The notes under the pieces: generated by a model
The model's input: the letters and a program-made list of their open reading frames with translations, nothing else
Told to the model about the DNA's origin: nothing
Database searches by the model: none
Shown here: positions 31,059 through 43,723 of the stretch, piece by piece
Layout of the letters: every line of letters starts with the position of its first letter
Numbering within the stretch: the first letter of the stretch is position 1
Program-made: the position numbers and the translations under genes
Origin: Ahaetulla prasina
Taxonomy: Eukaryota > Chordata > Lepidosauria > Squamata > Colubridae
Direction of reading: 5' to 3'
Assembly (NCBI RefSeq): GCF_028640845.1
Contig: NC_080540.1
Span: forward strand, 158,370,438-158,434,437
DNA: 64,000 nt

Positions 31059-32214
31059 GGAGGGGAGGCAGCTTTTTCTCCAATGTCTTGAGACTTTGAA
31101 CCCTAGTCCTTATCCATTTCCATCACCCCACTAAAGTGGTCTGTTCCCAGCCCAGCAGCAGCCTACGAACTGAATTTAGTAAGATTTCAAAATTATTACA
31201 GCATTCCTATTGTACTTGCTGGGTAAGATCCAAGGACCTACTGGGCTTTCTGTTCTCTTTCTCTATTATTTTCTTTCTTTCCTTATCCCTATCTCATTTA
31301 TTTCTCCTCTCACCACCTCTCCAGCCTCCTTCCTTCCCTTTTTTTCTTCCTCATTTTGGACCTGCCTTATTTTGAAATGTGGCCTCTAGCCAGTATGTGC
31401 ACACATACTGTACATGCGCAAATGCACAAACATCTACAGTACAAAAGTAATGGAGGAGGAAGCATCTGTTTCATTTGAAGCCGGCAATCGTGGTTTGAAA
31501 ATGGACACCACAGAGAGCTTTAGTATATGTTTAAATATATTTTTTGTCTAATTCTACTTATTTTTTTTCCCAAAGGATCATCTTAAATCCAAGATTGTCT
31601 TCCTTTTAAGTAAATATGATATGTGAAACTTGATGCAATGACTGAATAAGTAAAGCTAAAGATGATTTGCAAAACAATAGCTAAGAATTTAAGTTCATGA
31701 GGATGAACTGAGACTTGAGTCAGTTTATTTTTACTTAGAATCATTTTTTGAATGACCTATCAATTAATTCATCATGTGAATTACATTTTCAAAGTACCTA
31801 GAATTTGCATTTAAATCCAATTCAAACTATGAATTAGTTCAATCAGTTTACTGCTGATCCATGTTTGTTAGTATTAGTTAATTAAATTTCCCAATAGTCA
31901 ATTCACTTGCATGTATTCAACTCTAAATTTATTTCCTCCTATATCTGTATCAGCTGCACATTAACATAATGCATCTAATTTACATGCAGTTTCCCTAGTG
32001 TATGGATCAATGTGGACTTAGGCATTAAAAAAATTGGATTAAAAAGTTTCATTGAAAATTTAATTAACTTTTTTTAAAAAAAATGCAGAACCAATAAAAT
32101 TCTTATATTCAATCTCTCTTAAAATACATATTCTGATATCTACCTAGGAATATATGTTTTGATACCTTTTTAAGACAAGAGGTTTTATAGAACAGTAGCA
32201 ACTGTGAAACAGCT

Positions 32215-33088
32215 CCAGCTGTCCTAGTAGACCACCCCACATAAGTATGAGCCAGAAGTGTGCTGCAACTACAAAAAAAGCTAATGCAGTTCTAGGTTGC
32301 ATCAACAGAGGGATAGCTTCAAGATCACATGAAGTGATAGTACTGTTTTATACTGCACTGGTGAGACCAGGGGTGAAATCCAGCAGGTTCTGACAGGTTC
32401 TGGAGAACCGGTAGCGGAAATTTTGAGTAGTTCGGAGAACCGGCAAATACCACTTCTGGCTGGCCCCAGAATGGGGTGGGAATGGAGATTTTGCAGTGTC
32501 CTTCCCCTGCCATGCCTACCAAGCCACGCCCAAAGAACCAGCAGTAAAAAAAATTGGATTTCACCACTGGGTGAGGCCACACTTGGAATACTGTATCCAG
32601 TTTTGGTCACCACTACACAAAAAAGTGCTGAGACTTAGAAAGAACACAGAGAAGAGCAATAAAGATGATTTAGAGTCTGGAATCTAAATCATATGGTTTT
32701 CAATTCAGGGAACTAGGTTTGTCTAGTGTTAATGAAGAGAAGGATTAAGGTTGATATGATAGCAGTGGTCCAGTACTTGTGGGGCTGTCACAGAGAGGAA
32801 GGGGTCAACCTATTTTTTAAAACAACTGAGGGCAGAATGAGAAGTAAAGGATGGAAGTTCATTAAAGAGAGATCCAACCTAGAACTAAAGAGAAATTTCC
32901 TGACAGAACAATTAATCAGTGGATTAATTACCAATGGAGGTTGTGAGTGCTCCATCATTGGAGGTTTTCAAGGAGGGAGTGGACAATCATTTGGCTAGGA
33001 TGGTATAAGTTCTCCTGCCTTGGGCAGGGGGTAGGGCTAGAAGACCTCCAAGGTCTCTTCCGGCCCTATAATTCTATTCAATTCTTAG
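32215..33088 (+). mobile_element. CR1 LINE ORF2 C-terminus and 3' end, with H1 inserted
   Basis: Around the inserted MITE the CR1 reads 'TALVRP...HLEYCIQFW' and KRRIKVDMIAVVQYLWGCHR. It ends GACCTCCAAGGTCTCTTCC with an ATTCT-type tail. Confidence 0.88.
32368..32569. mobile_element. hAT MITE (family H1) inside CR1
   Basis: Ends CAGGGGTGAAATCCAGC / TTGGATTTCACCACTG. Duplication GGTGAGAC / GGTGAGGC (7 of 8). Good reference copy for the family. Confidence 0.92.
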
Positions 33089-33143
33089 TTAGTTGACCAA
33101 ACCACGCAGCCTACTGACAATAAAACAATGAAACCAAGTAGGC

Positions 33144-33736
33144 CTGTGATGGCGAACCTATGACACGCGTGCCCAAGGTGGCACACAGAGCCATCATTCT
33201 GGGCACATGAGCTGTCGCCCAACTCACTTGCAGCTATGCATGCATGCAACCCCCAGCTGGTGTTCGGGCCTCCGGTGCACATTTGCACAATTCAGGGGAC
33301 CCAGCTGGTCTTTGAAGCTCTCCTGGGCATGAGCGCGCATTTGCGCATGTGCATGATAGTACTTGCTTGCAGTGTGCACATGCATAGGCACGTTTGTGCA
33401 CATGAATCATACACAAAAACCACGTTCATGTGCAGATGGTGTGATTGTACGCAAAGCACACGGGGGAGCTGCGTGAAACCTGCACACATTGCAGATGGTG
33501 TAATTGCGTGTGCAGCGCATGGGTGAGCCATGTGAAATTCGTGCACATGTTCAGATGGTGTGGTTGAATGCACAGCACATGGGGGCATGTACGAAAGCCG
33601 TATGCATGCACAGATGGTGCAGTTGCGTGCGCAGCGCAAGGGGAGGAGCTGTGCGTCAGTGCGGATGGCCTGCCCGCAAAGCACACGAAGCGCATACCTG
33701 TTCGGCAGTCAATGAGTAAAAGATTTGCCACCACTG
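33144..33736. mobile_element. Long GC-rich hAT element (family H4)
   Basis: Left end CTGTGATGGCGAACCTATG, right end GATTTGCCACCACTG. Exact duplication AAGTAGGC (33136-33143, 33737-33744). Ends are related to the MITE at 1678. CpG-rich interior with a 60-bp tandem repeat. Confidence 0.87.
33433..33669. repeat. About 60-bp minisatellite inside H4
   Basis: CAGATGGTG recurs at 33433, 33492, 33552 and 33611, spacings 59, 60 and 59. Units share a CGCAGCGCA-like block and a GCACA-rich end. Confidence 0.85.
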
Positions 33737-33800
33737 AAGTAGGCCAATCAGTCTGGCTTAACACATAAATTGAAAGGACTTTAATCTTCATAGTCTAGCT

Positions 33801-33933
33801 CAGGGCTGTCAAACTCATGGCGTCATGTAGTTGTCAGGTGACGTATTGCTACTTTCCCCCCATCGCTAAAATGGGAGTGGGGTGGCCAGCGCGTGATGCA
33901 TCCAGCCTGTGGCCGGCGGGTTTGACACCCCTG
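33801..33933. mobile_element. hAT MITE (family H2), short
   Basis: Ends CAGGGCTGTCAAACTC / GGTTTGACACCCCTG. No clear 8-bp duplication. Confidence 0.75.
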
Positions 33934-33936
33934 GTA

Positions 33937-33992
33937 ACTGGTGAAGACCTCCAAGGTCTCTTCCAACCCTATTACTCTATTTTCTGTGTTCT
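33937..33992 (+). mobile_element. CR1 LINE extreme 3' end
   Basis: GAAGACCTCCAAGGTCTCTT CCAACCCTATTACTCTAT. Confidence 0.7.
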
Positions 33993-34339
33993 ACTAGAAA
34001 GCATTTCTTATTTCTATTTCAAGGAAGCATATTAAAAACTGTTTGTTTATATTCCAATATGATCTGAGAGTTGCAAGCCAAGCCAGCTCATGTCAGTTTG
34101 TATCATATCCAGTCCTTAAGAATTGGATGGAGTATGGATACTGTAGAACATATTCTGTTTTATTAGTGTGACCTATATACATACCAAATCTTCTGTGTGA
34201 ACCTTCTGGGAGAAAATAGATTGTGGTATGAAGCCTTTTTCTGCAATACATACACCCACTGAATGATTTGGATACAATTCCTTTGAAGCCTGATATATTA
34301 ATTATAGGGTTTTGTGATGCCCACGGGCATTTATTAATT

Positions 34340-34430
34340 AATTGTTTTTATCCTTGTTTGTACACCGCCCAAAGTCATTTCTTCGTAAGATGGGCAGGTA
34401 CATACATTTGATAAATAAATAATAAATCTA
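34340..34430 (+). mobile_element. LINE-like 3' tail
   Basis: GTACACCGCCCAAAGTC, then (AAAT)n, an L2/CR1-type end without recognised body. Confidence 0.5.
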
Positions 34431-34737
34431 TATGGTATTCATCAATGATACGCAAGTACTCCCAAGATATTAGTTCTGCCAAACCACTGGAATTAAAAAC
34501 TTACCTAAGGAACTGAGGTTTTCTTCCATTTGGCCCATGGTCAATTTGGGAGCTGCTGAAAGGAAGACATTCAGGTCATGGAAGTTTAACAGGAAATCCA
34601 GCTGAATTGGTATTCAATTTCTATGTCCGAAGAGCTTGTGAATGAGCTGTAGCTTCATCAGCAAAATGTGAAGGGCCACCGGTTCCCTTTCTCTTGAATG
34701 AATGCCCTGGGACAGATAATTTAATATTAGTTATGGT

Positions 34738-34874
34738 CAGTGGTGGGATTCAAGTAATTTAACAACCGGTTCTCTGCCTTAATGATTTCTTCCAACAACC
34801 AGTTTGCCAAACTGCTCAGAAAGTTAACAACCGGTTCTCCCGAAGTGGTGCGAACTGGCTGAATCCCACCACTG
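34738..34874. mobile_element. hAT MITE, short (H1-like ends)
   Basis: Ends CAGTGGTGGGATTCAAG / TGAATCCCACCACTG; exact duplication GTTATGGT (34730-34737, 34875-34882). AACAACCGGTTCTC occurs twice inside. Confidence 0.9.
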
Positions 34875-35149
34875 GTTATGGTTCAGCCAAAGGTTCACGT
34901 CCTCCTTCATAAACCTGTGCCATGTAGGTTTCGTAGCTATCTGTAAATTGAAAAATGTCCGTAATAAATGTCATGCCAAATATTTAAATAAAAGCATATT
35001 TGAAAAACAAAATCCAAGCATAATTTTCTTTTTTTAAAAAAGCATTGGTATATTTTGGAGCCATCAAGTACTGTGCTCACACATTCAGAAGTTGCAAGTA
35101 TGAACTCTGCATAGCCTGAGAAATGCAGGACTAGATTGTGTCTAAATGA

Positions 35150-35412
35150 TATCACGTGTTTCCCCGAAAAGAAGACCTGTCTTATATTTTTTTGAACCCA
35201 GAAATAAGCGCTTGGCCTTATTTTCGGGGAGGTCTTATTATTTTGGGGTGGGTGGAGCTCCTCTTGCCATCTTACCTGAATTCCAACTCTGTGTTTAAAT
35301 ATATTCAGGGAGGGCTTATTTTTGAGGGGAGGCTTATTTTAGGGCATGCGCTCAAAAGCCTGATTGAGCTTATTATCAGGGGATGTCTTATTTTGGGGGA
35401 AACAGGGTACAC
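35150..35412. mobile_element. TA-flanked MITE, family B, long copy
   Basis: CGTGTTTCCCCGAAAAGAAG at the left and GTCTTATTTTGGGGGAAAC at the right, with AATAAGCGCTTGGCC inside. Confidence 0.75.
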
Positions 35413-36239
35413 AGATATCTGATTTCTCAATTAGAGAAACAACATGCAACCATTAAAAATGAGGAAGTCCTGCTTTTAGAAGAATCTATAATCTTTCTCA
35501 AGTAGCTTCTACTTTTTTGGGGGGAATCTTACTGAGGAACTATGTTATGAATGGGAAAAAAAGCATCAAGATCCAGTTTGACTCAATTACCTGGGCCAAA
35601 TGTTTTTTCTTCCAAACTTTCAGGCTCATGCTGGAGCCCATCATCAGAGAACTTCTCTCTCTCTCTCTAGATTTGGTTCCTGGCTGGGTCTGGCTTTTAG
35701 TTGTTAATTAGGATGTTGAGGGGAAAAAAAGCACCATTTTATATTTGTTTGTTGTTTGTTTGTTTATATATCAAATTTACAGGCTGCCTATCTCACTCAG
35801 AATGTCTAATCTAGTGATTACCTCACATATTCATAAACTCCCAAATCCTAGTCTTAAATACAGCACAAAGTCTGTATTCTATAGCCCACTCCTCTGCCAT
35901 GATACTGTTCCAGTTCATTAGAAAGAGATTTACACCAGAGAGCAATTAGAGATGGGCAGAAAAGAGTAGACTTAGGGCAAGAAGAAACTCTACTTGAAAG
36001 GAAAAGGAAACAAAAGGAGGGAACAAAATAGAACGGAGATGGGATGAAGGAAAGAAATTACCAAATAGGGAAGCATTAAGGTTCATTGAGGAAGTGATTT
36101 TTCAAAGCTTTGACTAATGTTTATAAAACTATTGAACAGATTGATTGAATGATTGAATGAATGATAGTGTGCTGTTGAGTATTTTTTTTTTGACTCCTGG
36201 TGGTCAGACAGATGTATTTTCTCCATAATAATGCAAATT
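35413..36239. other. Intergenic, nothing recognised
   Basis: A (CT)n run at about 35655-35670; otherwise blank. Confidence 0.45.
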
Positions 36240-39200
36240 GATAAATGCAAGAAGCTTTGTAAACAAATTGCCTGAATTTATCCTCTTGTTAAACAATGGT
36301 ACATTTGATATTATATTTGTTTGCGAAACATGGCTAAACTCATCCCTCCCTGACTCCATTATTTCAGATCGTGATAGCAGAGGAGGTGGATGGCTATCTT
36401 TTACAAAAAGTCACTGAATCTAAAAAATATTCAAGTTCCACATAAACTTGCTCTTCCTGAAACTATTGTATGTGACCTGTCCCTTGACATCACACTTCGA
36501 TTTTTACTATGCTACAGAGCCCCTGACTACGACATCGCTCATGTGAACATGTTAACCACACTACTAACATGGGCTACCTCTTACCCATATCCTCTCATCT
36601 TCCTGGGTGACCTTAATCTACCTTTTATTAACTGGATAACAAATGAATGTACAACTGAACCCATCCATACTACTCTATACAATGCCTTTACAAACCTAGG
36701 TCTTGAACAACTAGTAACTAACAATACAAGACTCAACAACTGCCTTGATCTCATCTTCTGCAACAACAAAAACTCAATTTATAGACTACAAATAAAAGAA
36801 CCGTTTTCCAACAGCGATCACAACATGATAGACTTTTGTCTCAATATATGCCCTTACAAAAATCGTCATAAGGGGAGGTTGAATGCCACCACATGTTTAT
36901 TGGACCCGTGTCCCTCCTGGCTGGTACTGGCCACCCAGGAGGTTACAGGAGGCTGGCTCCAGGGAATTACCGGTGCCTCTTTGACAGAGGGAGTCTTCCC
37001 AGCCGCCTTGAAAGAGGCGGTGGTGAGGCCCCACCTTAAGAAGCCTTCCCTGGACCCGGTTATTTTGGTTAATTATCGTCCCATCTCCAACCCCCGCTTT
37101 TTGGCGAAGGTTGTTGAGAGTGTGGTGGCATGGCAGTTTCCCCGGTACCTGGAGGAAACTGTTTATCTAGACCCGTGCCAGTCCGGTTTCAGGCCTGGGT
37201 ACAGCACAGAGATGGCTTTGGTCACATTGGTTGATGATCTCTGGAGGGCACGGGACAGAGGCTGTTCCTCTGTTCTTGTCCTGTTAGATTTGTCAGCGGC
37301 ATTTGATACCATTGACCATGGTATCTTGCTGCGACGGTTGGGGGGCTTGGGGGTGGGAGGCACTGTTTTGCGGTGGTTCTCCTCCTACCTCTTTGACTGT
37401 TCGCAGACGGTGTTGACAGGGGGGCAGAGATCGACCGCTAGGCAACTCACTTGTGGGGTGCCGCAGGGGTCGATTCTCTCGCCTCTCCTGTTCAACATCT
37501 ATATGAAGCCACTGGGGGAGATCATTCATGGTTTCAGGGTGAGTTGTCAGCTGTACGCTGACAATACTCAGCTGTACATTTCCACCCTGAACCACCCCAA
37601 CGAAGCCCTTGATGTGATGACTTGGTGTCTTGAGGCTGTTCGGGTCTGGATGGGGACAAACAGACTCCGACTCAACCCATCCAAGACAGAGTGGCTGTGG
37701 ATACCAGCGTCCCGACACAGTCAGCTTACCCCATTGCTGACTGTGGGGAGCGAATCGTTACCCCCAAGGGAATCGGTGCGCAATTTAGGCATTCTCCTGG
37801 ACGCACGGCTGTCTTTAGAAGACCATCTGACGGCCATCGCCAGGGGAGCTTTTTATCAGGTCTGCCTGATTCGCCAATTGCGCCCTTTCCTGGATCGGGA
37901 CTTGTTATGCACAGTCACTCATGCCCTCGTCACTTCCCGTCTGGATTACTGTAATGCTCTCTACATGGGGCTCCCCATGAAGAGCACCCGGAGGCTCCAA
38001 CTGGTACAGAATGCAGCCGCGCGGGGGATTGAGGGAGCACCTCGTAGCTCCCATGTAACACCTCTCCTGCGCAGGCTGCACTGGTTGCCGGTGTGCTTCA
38101 AGGTGTTGGTCATCAACTTTAAAGCGCTCCATTGGCATGGGACCGGGATATTTACGGGACCACCTGCTGCCACCAGTTATCTCCCATCGTCTGGTGCGTC
38201 CAGTGCGCTCTCACAGGGAGGGCCTCCTTAGGGTGCCGTCGGCCAACCAATGTCGGCTGGTGGCCCCCAGGGGAAGAGCGTTCTCTATGGGGGGGCCGGC
38301 CCTGTGGAACGAGTTGCCGGTGGGACTCCGTCTTCTCCCTGATCTTCGGACCTTTAAACGCGAGCTCAAGACCTTCTTTTTTCACCAAGCGGGGCTGGCC
38401 TGATTGATTTTAATATTGTGGGCTTTTAACAGGGGTTTTTATCTTTTGTAATTTTCTTATTTAATATTTTTAATCATACAGCGTTTAAATTAGATTTTTA
38501 AACTTGTTATTGTATTTTAAAAATTTTTGGATTATTGTTGTTTTATCTGCTGTACACCGCCCTGAGTCTTCGGAGAAGGGCGGTATAAAAATGTGAAAAA
38601 ATAAATAAATAATAATGGTATTCCAAACTACAATTTCAAAAAAGCCAACTATGACCTTATAAACATTGACCTCTCATCTCTTGACTGGCAAAATCTATTC
38701 TCAACCTGTATCACTACTGAAGACCACTACAGAGTTTTCCTACTTGAAATCAATAGAGTCATTAAACTGTACATACCACAAATCACCACCAAAATCAGAA
38801 AAAATAATTTACCCATATCAATAAAAAAGCTCCAATCAAAAAAAAATCCCTCTGGAGAAGAAACAAAAAGGGCTATGTAGCGAATTTCAAAAACCGCTAC
38901 AAAAATATATGCAACCAAATAAAAATTGAATGCGCCAATTACCACACCAAGCAAGAAGAAGACCTTCTGCGCACAAATTCCAATCGTGCTTTTTATAATT
39001 TTGTAAACAACAAACTTAAAGACTCGAGATCTATCCCACCACTAAAAGAATCTAACGGCAAAGAATATAATGATGAAACAGCTAAAGCAAACATCTTTAA
39101 CACATTCTTTGGCTCAGTCTTTGTTAACAGTAATGGCTCATACCCGACATTCCCCTGTCGTACCAACAATGAGTACAACGACGTAACACAAATAGATTTC

Positions 39201-40835
39201 ACAGAAGATAATGTTGAAAAAGCTCTTCGCAAACTGAAACCATCCCTATCTATTGGACCTGATGGCCTATGTGCATACTTCTTAAAAAAGCTTTCCACTA
39301 ATATAGAGAATCTCTGAAAAAGCTTTCATGACTAGTTCCCTTCCCAAACTTTGGTCACTAGCCACGGTCATCCCAGTCTTCAAAAAAGGAGACTCAGCCT
39401 AGTTGAAAATTATAGACCTATCTCTCTATGTTGCATCACCTGCAAAGTAATGGAATCAATCATCAATCAATCCATTACCCACCACCTAGAAACAAAGAAC
39501 CTACTCTCTAATAAACAATTTGGTTTCAGAAAAAAAATATCATGTAATTTACAACTTCTCCACTGTAAAAACATATGGACTACAAATCCTGATCAAGGCA
39601 AAGCAATAGATGCAATTTACATAGATTTCTGTAAAGTTTTTGGCATCTCAGGACCCCTCCACAATTGGATAACAGCTTTCCTGTCAAACAGACAACAAGT
39701 GGTCAAAATTAGCAATGCTCTATCAAATCCTGTTCCTGTCAAAAGTGGCATTCCCCAAGGCAGCGTTCTTGGACCAACACTCTTCATATTATATATTAAT
39801 GATCTCTGTAACCTTATTACAAGTAATTGTGTTCTCTTTGCTGACGATGTCAAACTATTTAACACCACCAACAATACAGCTACGCTTCAGAAAGACCTTG
39901 ACTTTGTATCTGAATAGTCTAAAACTTGGCAACTCCAAATCTCAACCAGCAAATGCTCAGTCTTACATATTGGAAAAAAGAACCTAAACACTAAATACAA
40001 GCTTGATGGACATTACCTTACTGATGACCCCCCACCCTATTAAAGACCTTGGAATTTTCATATCCAATGATCTAAGTGCCAAAGCCCACTGCAACTACAT
40101 CACAAAAAAGACTTTAAGAGTTGTAAACCTAATCTTGCGTAGCTTCTTCTCCAAAAACACTACACTACTAACCAGAGCATATAAAACATTTGCTAGACCA
40201 ATTCTTGAATACAGCTTGACTGTCTGGAACCCATACTACATTTCTGACATCAATACAATTAAACGTGTCCAGAAATATTTTACAAGAAGAGTTCTCCACT
40301 CCTCTGAATACAACAAAATACTTTATGCCACCAGACTTGAAATCCTGGGTTTAGAAAATTTAGAACTCCGCCGCCTTCGACATAACCTGAGTTTAACTCA
40401 TAGAATCATCTATTACAATGTCCTTCTTGTCGAAGACTACTTCAGCTTCAATTGCAACAATACATGAGCACACAATAGATTTAAGCTTAATGTTAACCGC
40501 TCCAATCTTGATTGCAGAAAATATGACATCAGTAACAGAGTTGTTAATGCTTGGAATACACTACCTGACTCTGTGGTGTCTTCCCAAAATCCCCAAAGCT
40601 TCAACCAAAAATTGTCTACTATTGACCTCACCCCATTCCTAAGAGGTCTGTAAGGGGCGTGCATAAGAGCACAAGCGTGCCTACTGTTCCTGTCCTATTG
40701 TTTCCTTTCGTTATATCCAATTAATATAGTTATTACATACTCATGTTTATATATATGCTTATATATTGTTTAGTTATTTCATGCTTATGCTTATATATAC
40801 TGTGTGACAAAATAAATAAGTAAATAAAATAAAAT
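36240..40835 (+). mobile_element. CR1-superfamily LINE split by an L2 insertion
   Basis: Left part (36240-36869): endonuclease pieces (FVCETWLNSSLPD; FYKKSLNLKNI; LIFLGDLNLPFINW; NSDHNMIDF). Right part (38613-40835): RT pieces with VENYRPISLCCITCKVMES, IPQGSVLGPTLFILYINDL, FADDVKLF, then the C-terminal RRLRHNLSLTHRIIYYNV, a 3' UTR and (AAAT)n. Several stops and frameshifts; inactive. The same 3' end occurs at 16190, 50383 and 63664. Confidence 0.86.
36870..38612 (+). mobile_element. L2-clade LINE, 5' truncated, nested
   Basis: RT with [57 protein letters not shown] and a catalytic box read as YADN instead of YADD. A frameshift occurs near 38131, followed by the C-terminal part in another frame. 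3' end CCGCCCTGAGTCTTCGGAG. Endonuclease lost. A 613-codon ORF (36390-38231) is a chance fusion of host-LINE endonuclease with this RT. Confidence 0.88.
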
Positions 40836-40942
40836 AATAAGCAGTCCCTAGCTTGGAGTCATTCATGTCTTCCAACAGTGCTCCCATCATCATCTGATAC
40901 AGTGGGTAGTAATCTTTGATGATTAATAGAGTGATAAATATA

Positions 40943-41077
40943 CCCTGTTTTCCCTAAAATAAGACACCCCCTGATAATAAGCTCAATCGGGCTTTTGAGC
41001 ACATGGCAATAAGGCCAAGTGTTTATTTCAGGGTTCGAAAAAATATAAGACAGGGTCTTATTTTCGAGGAAACACGG
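40943..41077. mobile_element. TA-flanked MITE, family B, clean copy
   Basis: 135 bp with ends CCCTGTTTTCCCTAAAATAA / TTTTCGAGGAAACACGG and TA on both sides. Confidence 0.87.
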
Positions 41078-41116
41078 TATTAGACTTCAAACTAGTCCTT
41101 CTGATACTCCTTAGAG

Positions 41117-41250
41117 CAGGGGTCTCCAACCTTTGCAACTTTAAGACTTGTAAACTTCAACTCCCAGAATTCCTCTGGGGGAAAGCTGTCTGAGGAATTC
41201 TGGGAAATGGAGTCCACAAGTCTTAAAGTTGCCAAAGTTAAAGATCCCTG
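41117..41250. mobile_element. Foldback MITE F1
   Basis: CAGGGGTCTCCAACC / GTTAAAGATCCCTG; exact duplication CCTTAGAG (41109-41116, 41251-41258). Confidence 0.9.
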
Positions 41251-41688
41251 CCTTAGAGTATATCTGAAGAGATTTGAATCAGCTTGTTGACTGGGATTAC
41301 TAGCATATTTTGAAACAAAGGCCGGTGATGCCTGCTTTCAGGTGTCAGAAAACTCAGTTTTGTTTCTGGTGTAGGAGTCTGACATAACTGCCATACTCAG
41401 AAAGTCCTCCTCCATAATTTAATTTCCAGCATCAGCATGAGGGAATCATATCGCCCTCCCATTAAGCTTATTTTCATTTCCATGTTTTTAAAAATGGCAC
41501 TACCATTTGTCTGCAGTTGGTAATTTGCATGTTACTTGCTGCTTTTACTCTTTAACTCTTTGCTGCCTGCTAATAGAATCTAGGGGAGATTTTTAAATAC
41601 TGCTTTAAAAGACTGTGTTTCTTAGAGGTTAAGAAGATTTAAAGTGAATATTAAGTTGGAAATAAATAAATAAATAATTTTATAGAAG

Positions 41689-42312
41689 ATGGCAGCCAAA
41701 CAATTAAAGTCTACTGTAACAAAGAGCTCTGGAACTTTATCAGCTGGTGCCTCTCCGGCTCATACAGCAGAGACTAGAACATTGAATTTAGAGGCGTTAC
41801 AAGAGAACTTAAAAGGCTTTATAGAAGAAAAATTTAAAGTAATAACTGATGAGATGTCTGAAATGAAAGAGCAGATATCAGAAATTCAAGTGGGAAATAA
41901 AGAAGTTAAAGAAGGATTTGTAATGGCAGTACGAAGTTTGGCAACGAATGTGATTTTATTGGAAGAGGAGGTTGAAGAAATTAAGCAACATAATTTAAAA
42001 TTAGAAAATAAAATGGATGAATTTCAAAGTAAAATGGAAAAAACAGAGGATGAAATAGTTTTGATACAATATAGAAATATGGAATTTGCTCTTAGAATTC
42101 GAGGTTTGAAAGAAAATAAGGAAGAGAATTTAAGGGAAATTTTTTCTGAAGTATTTGCTGAGATATTAGCAGCTTGTCCAGCAGATGTGGCTTATCAAAT
42201 TGATAAAATATATCGTGTGAACTCTTGGATAGCAAGGCAAAAAAAGTTGCCAAGGGATGTTGTTATTTATTTTACAAACAGAACAGTGAGAAATCAGAAA
42301 AATATATTTTAG
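41689..42312 (+). pseudogene. L1 ORF1, C-terminally truncated
   Basis: 207 codons. An N-terminal Ser/Thr-rich part, a coiled coil (about 35-130, heptads such as LEEEVEEIKQHNLKLENKMD), then the start of the RRM-like domain (MEFALRIRGLKENKEE). It stops at TVRNQKNIF, so the C-terminal domain needed for nucleic acid binding is missing. L1 ORF1 is an RNA-binding trimer acting in retrotransposition; this copy cannot act. Confidence 0.85.
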
Positions 42313-42363
42313 AATGGAAAATGTGGATTGATTATATTTAAAATAAGTATCAGATAAAAAAAA

Positions 42364-43493
42364 ATATCGAATAGCATATGAGTAAATTTAGGAAATATTT
42401 TGTATTAGATATATTTTTGAAGGAGAGGGGAATTGAGAGTGTGACTAAGTGTGGTGTGACTAGAGATTATAATTTAGGAATTATTTTGGATTATGATTGT
42501 TAGTTTTGATACCCTGCATTTTGTTCTGGGAAATCGGGGTGGGGGTGGGGGTAAGGGAGGGAATTGGGGGTTTGGTAGAGAAGGAGTGATGGTTAATGTA
42601 CAGGGATTATTGAAGAAATATAATTAATGTAGGGTCGGGTCTGCATAGTTACCATTTTAGAACGGTGAGGAGGGAGAAAAGAGAGAGTAGGAGGTAGGAA
42701 AGAGGAAAAGAGGAAGGAAGAGGGATAGTAGAGGAGAAGGAAGGTGTAGGGTGGAGGGAGGAGCGGATGTAGATAAGAGAAGGAGAGGAAGGTTTGGAAA
42801 GTAAAAGAAGGTAGAAGAGGAAGAGTGTTAAAAGGGTGGTGGTGACTGAGCAAGCCCGACTAATTGTATATAACTGTACATTGGATGAATTATTTGATAT
42901 GATTGTAAAATAAAACTTTTATAAAAAAATATCGAATAGCATATGAGTAAATTTAGGTATTATTTTGTATTAGATATATTTTTGAAGGAGAGGGGAATTG
43001 AGAGTGTGACTAAGTGTGGTGTGACTAGAGATTATAATTTAGGAATTATTTTGGATTATGATTGTTAGTTTTGATACCCTGCATTTTGTTCTGGGAAGTC
43101 GGGGTGGGGGTGGGGGTAAGGGAGGGAATTGGGGGTTTGGTAGAGATGGAGTGATGGTTAATGTACAGGGATTATTGAAGAAATATAATTAATGTAGGGT
43201 CGGGTCTGCATAGTTACCATTTTAGAACGGTGAGGAGGGAGAAAAGAGAGAGTAGGAGGTAGGAAAGAGGAAAAGAGGAAGGAAGAGGGATAGTAGAGGG
43301 AGAAGGAAGGTGTAGGGTGGAGGGAGGAGCGGATGTAGATAAGAGAAGGAGAGGAAGGTTTGGAAAGTAAAAGAAGGTAGAAGAGGGAAGAGTGTTAAAA
43401 AGGGTGGTGGTGACTGAGCAAGCCCGACTAATTGTATATAACTGTACATTGGATGAATTATTTGATATGATTGTAAAAATAAAACTTTTTATA
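42364..43493 (+). repeat. Tandem duplication of L1 3' UTR, 565-bp unit
   Basis: Units 42364-42928 and 42929-43493 are nearly identical (small indels only). Each starts ATATCGAATAGC and ends in an A-rich ATAAAACTTTT tail. The purine-rich stretch gives false ORFs on the other strand. Confidence 0.92.
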
Positions 43494-43723
43494 AAAAAAA
43501 AAAAATGGCACTACCACCATTTTTGACAGACCAGAACTTCTCCAGCAGTAAAATATTGGGTTGTTGTTGTGTTTCCCTGTGGCATATTGGCTTCTCTCTG
43601 ATTGCAATCTGCCTCAGTTCACAAGAATAGGATAGCACCTAGTTTTGTTTTAAGGGGTGCAACAAACCTGAAATGAATAGGAGTTACTTTTTTTTCTTTC
43701 CTCACATGATTATGTCCCTACTT

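Larger units (their letters stand above)
41506..43500 (+). mobile_element. L1 LINE with ORF2 deleted and 3' UTR duplicated
   Basis: Flanked by a 16-bp direct repeat AAAAATGGCACTACCA (41490-41505, 43501-43516). Holds a short 5' UTR, ORF1, then directly two 565-bp copies of a G-rich 3' UTR, and a poly(A) tail. No endonuclease or RT. Confidence 0.9.

Noticed and set aside
33292..33791. Long overlapping ORFs in a CpG-rich region
   Set aside because: They lie within a hAT MITE and its minisatellite; open frames arise on both strands from composition.
36390..38231. 613-codon ORF as a host gene
   Set aside because: It is LINE endonuclease fused to L2 reverse transcriptase, with a damaged catalytic box and a frameshift.
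42593..43449. Minus-strand proline/serine-rich ORFs
   Set aside because: They are antisense of the purine-rich L1 3' UTR, duplicated with the UTR.
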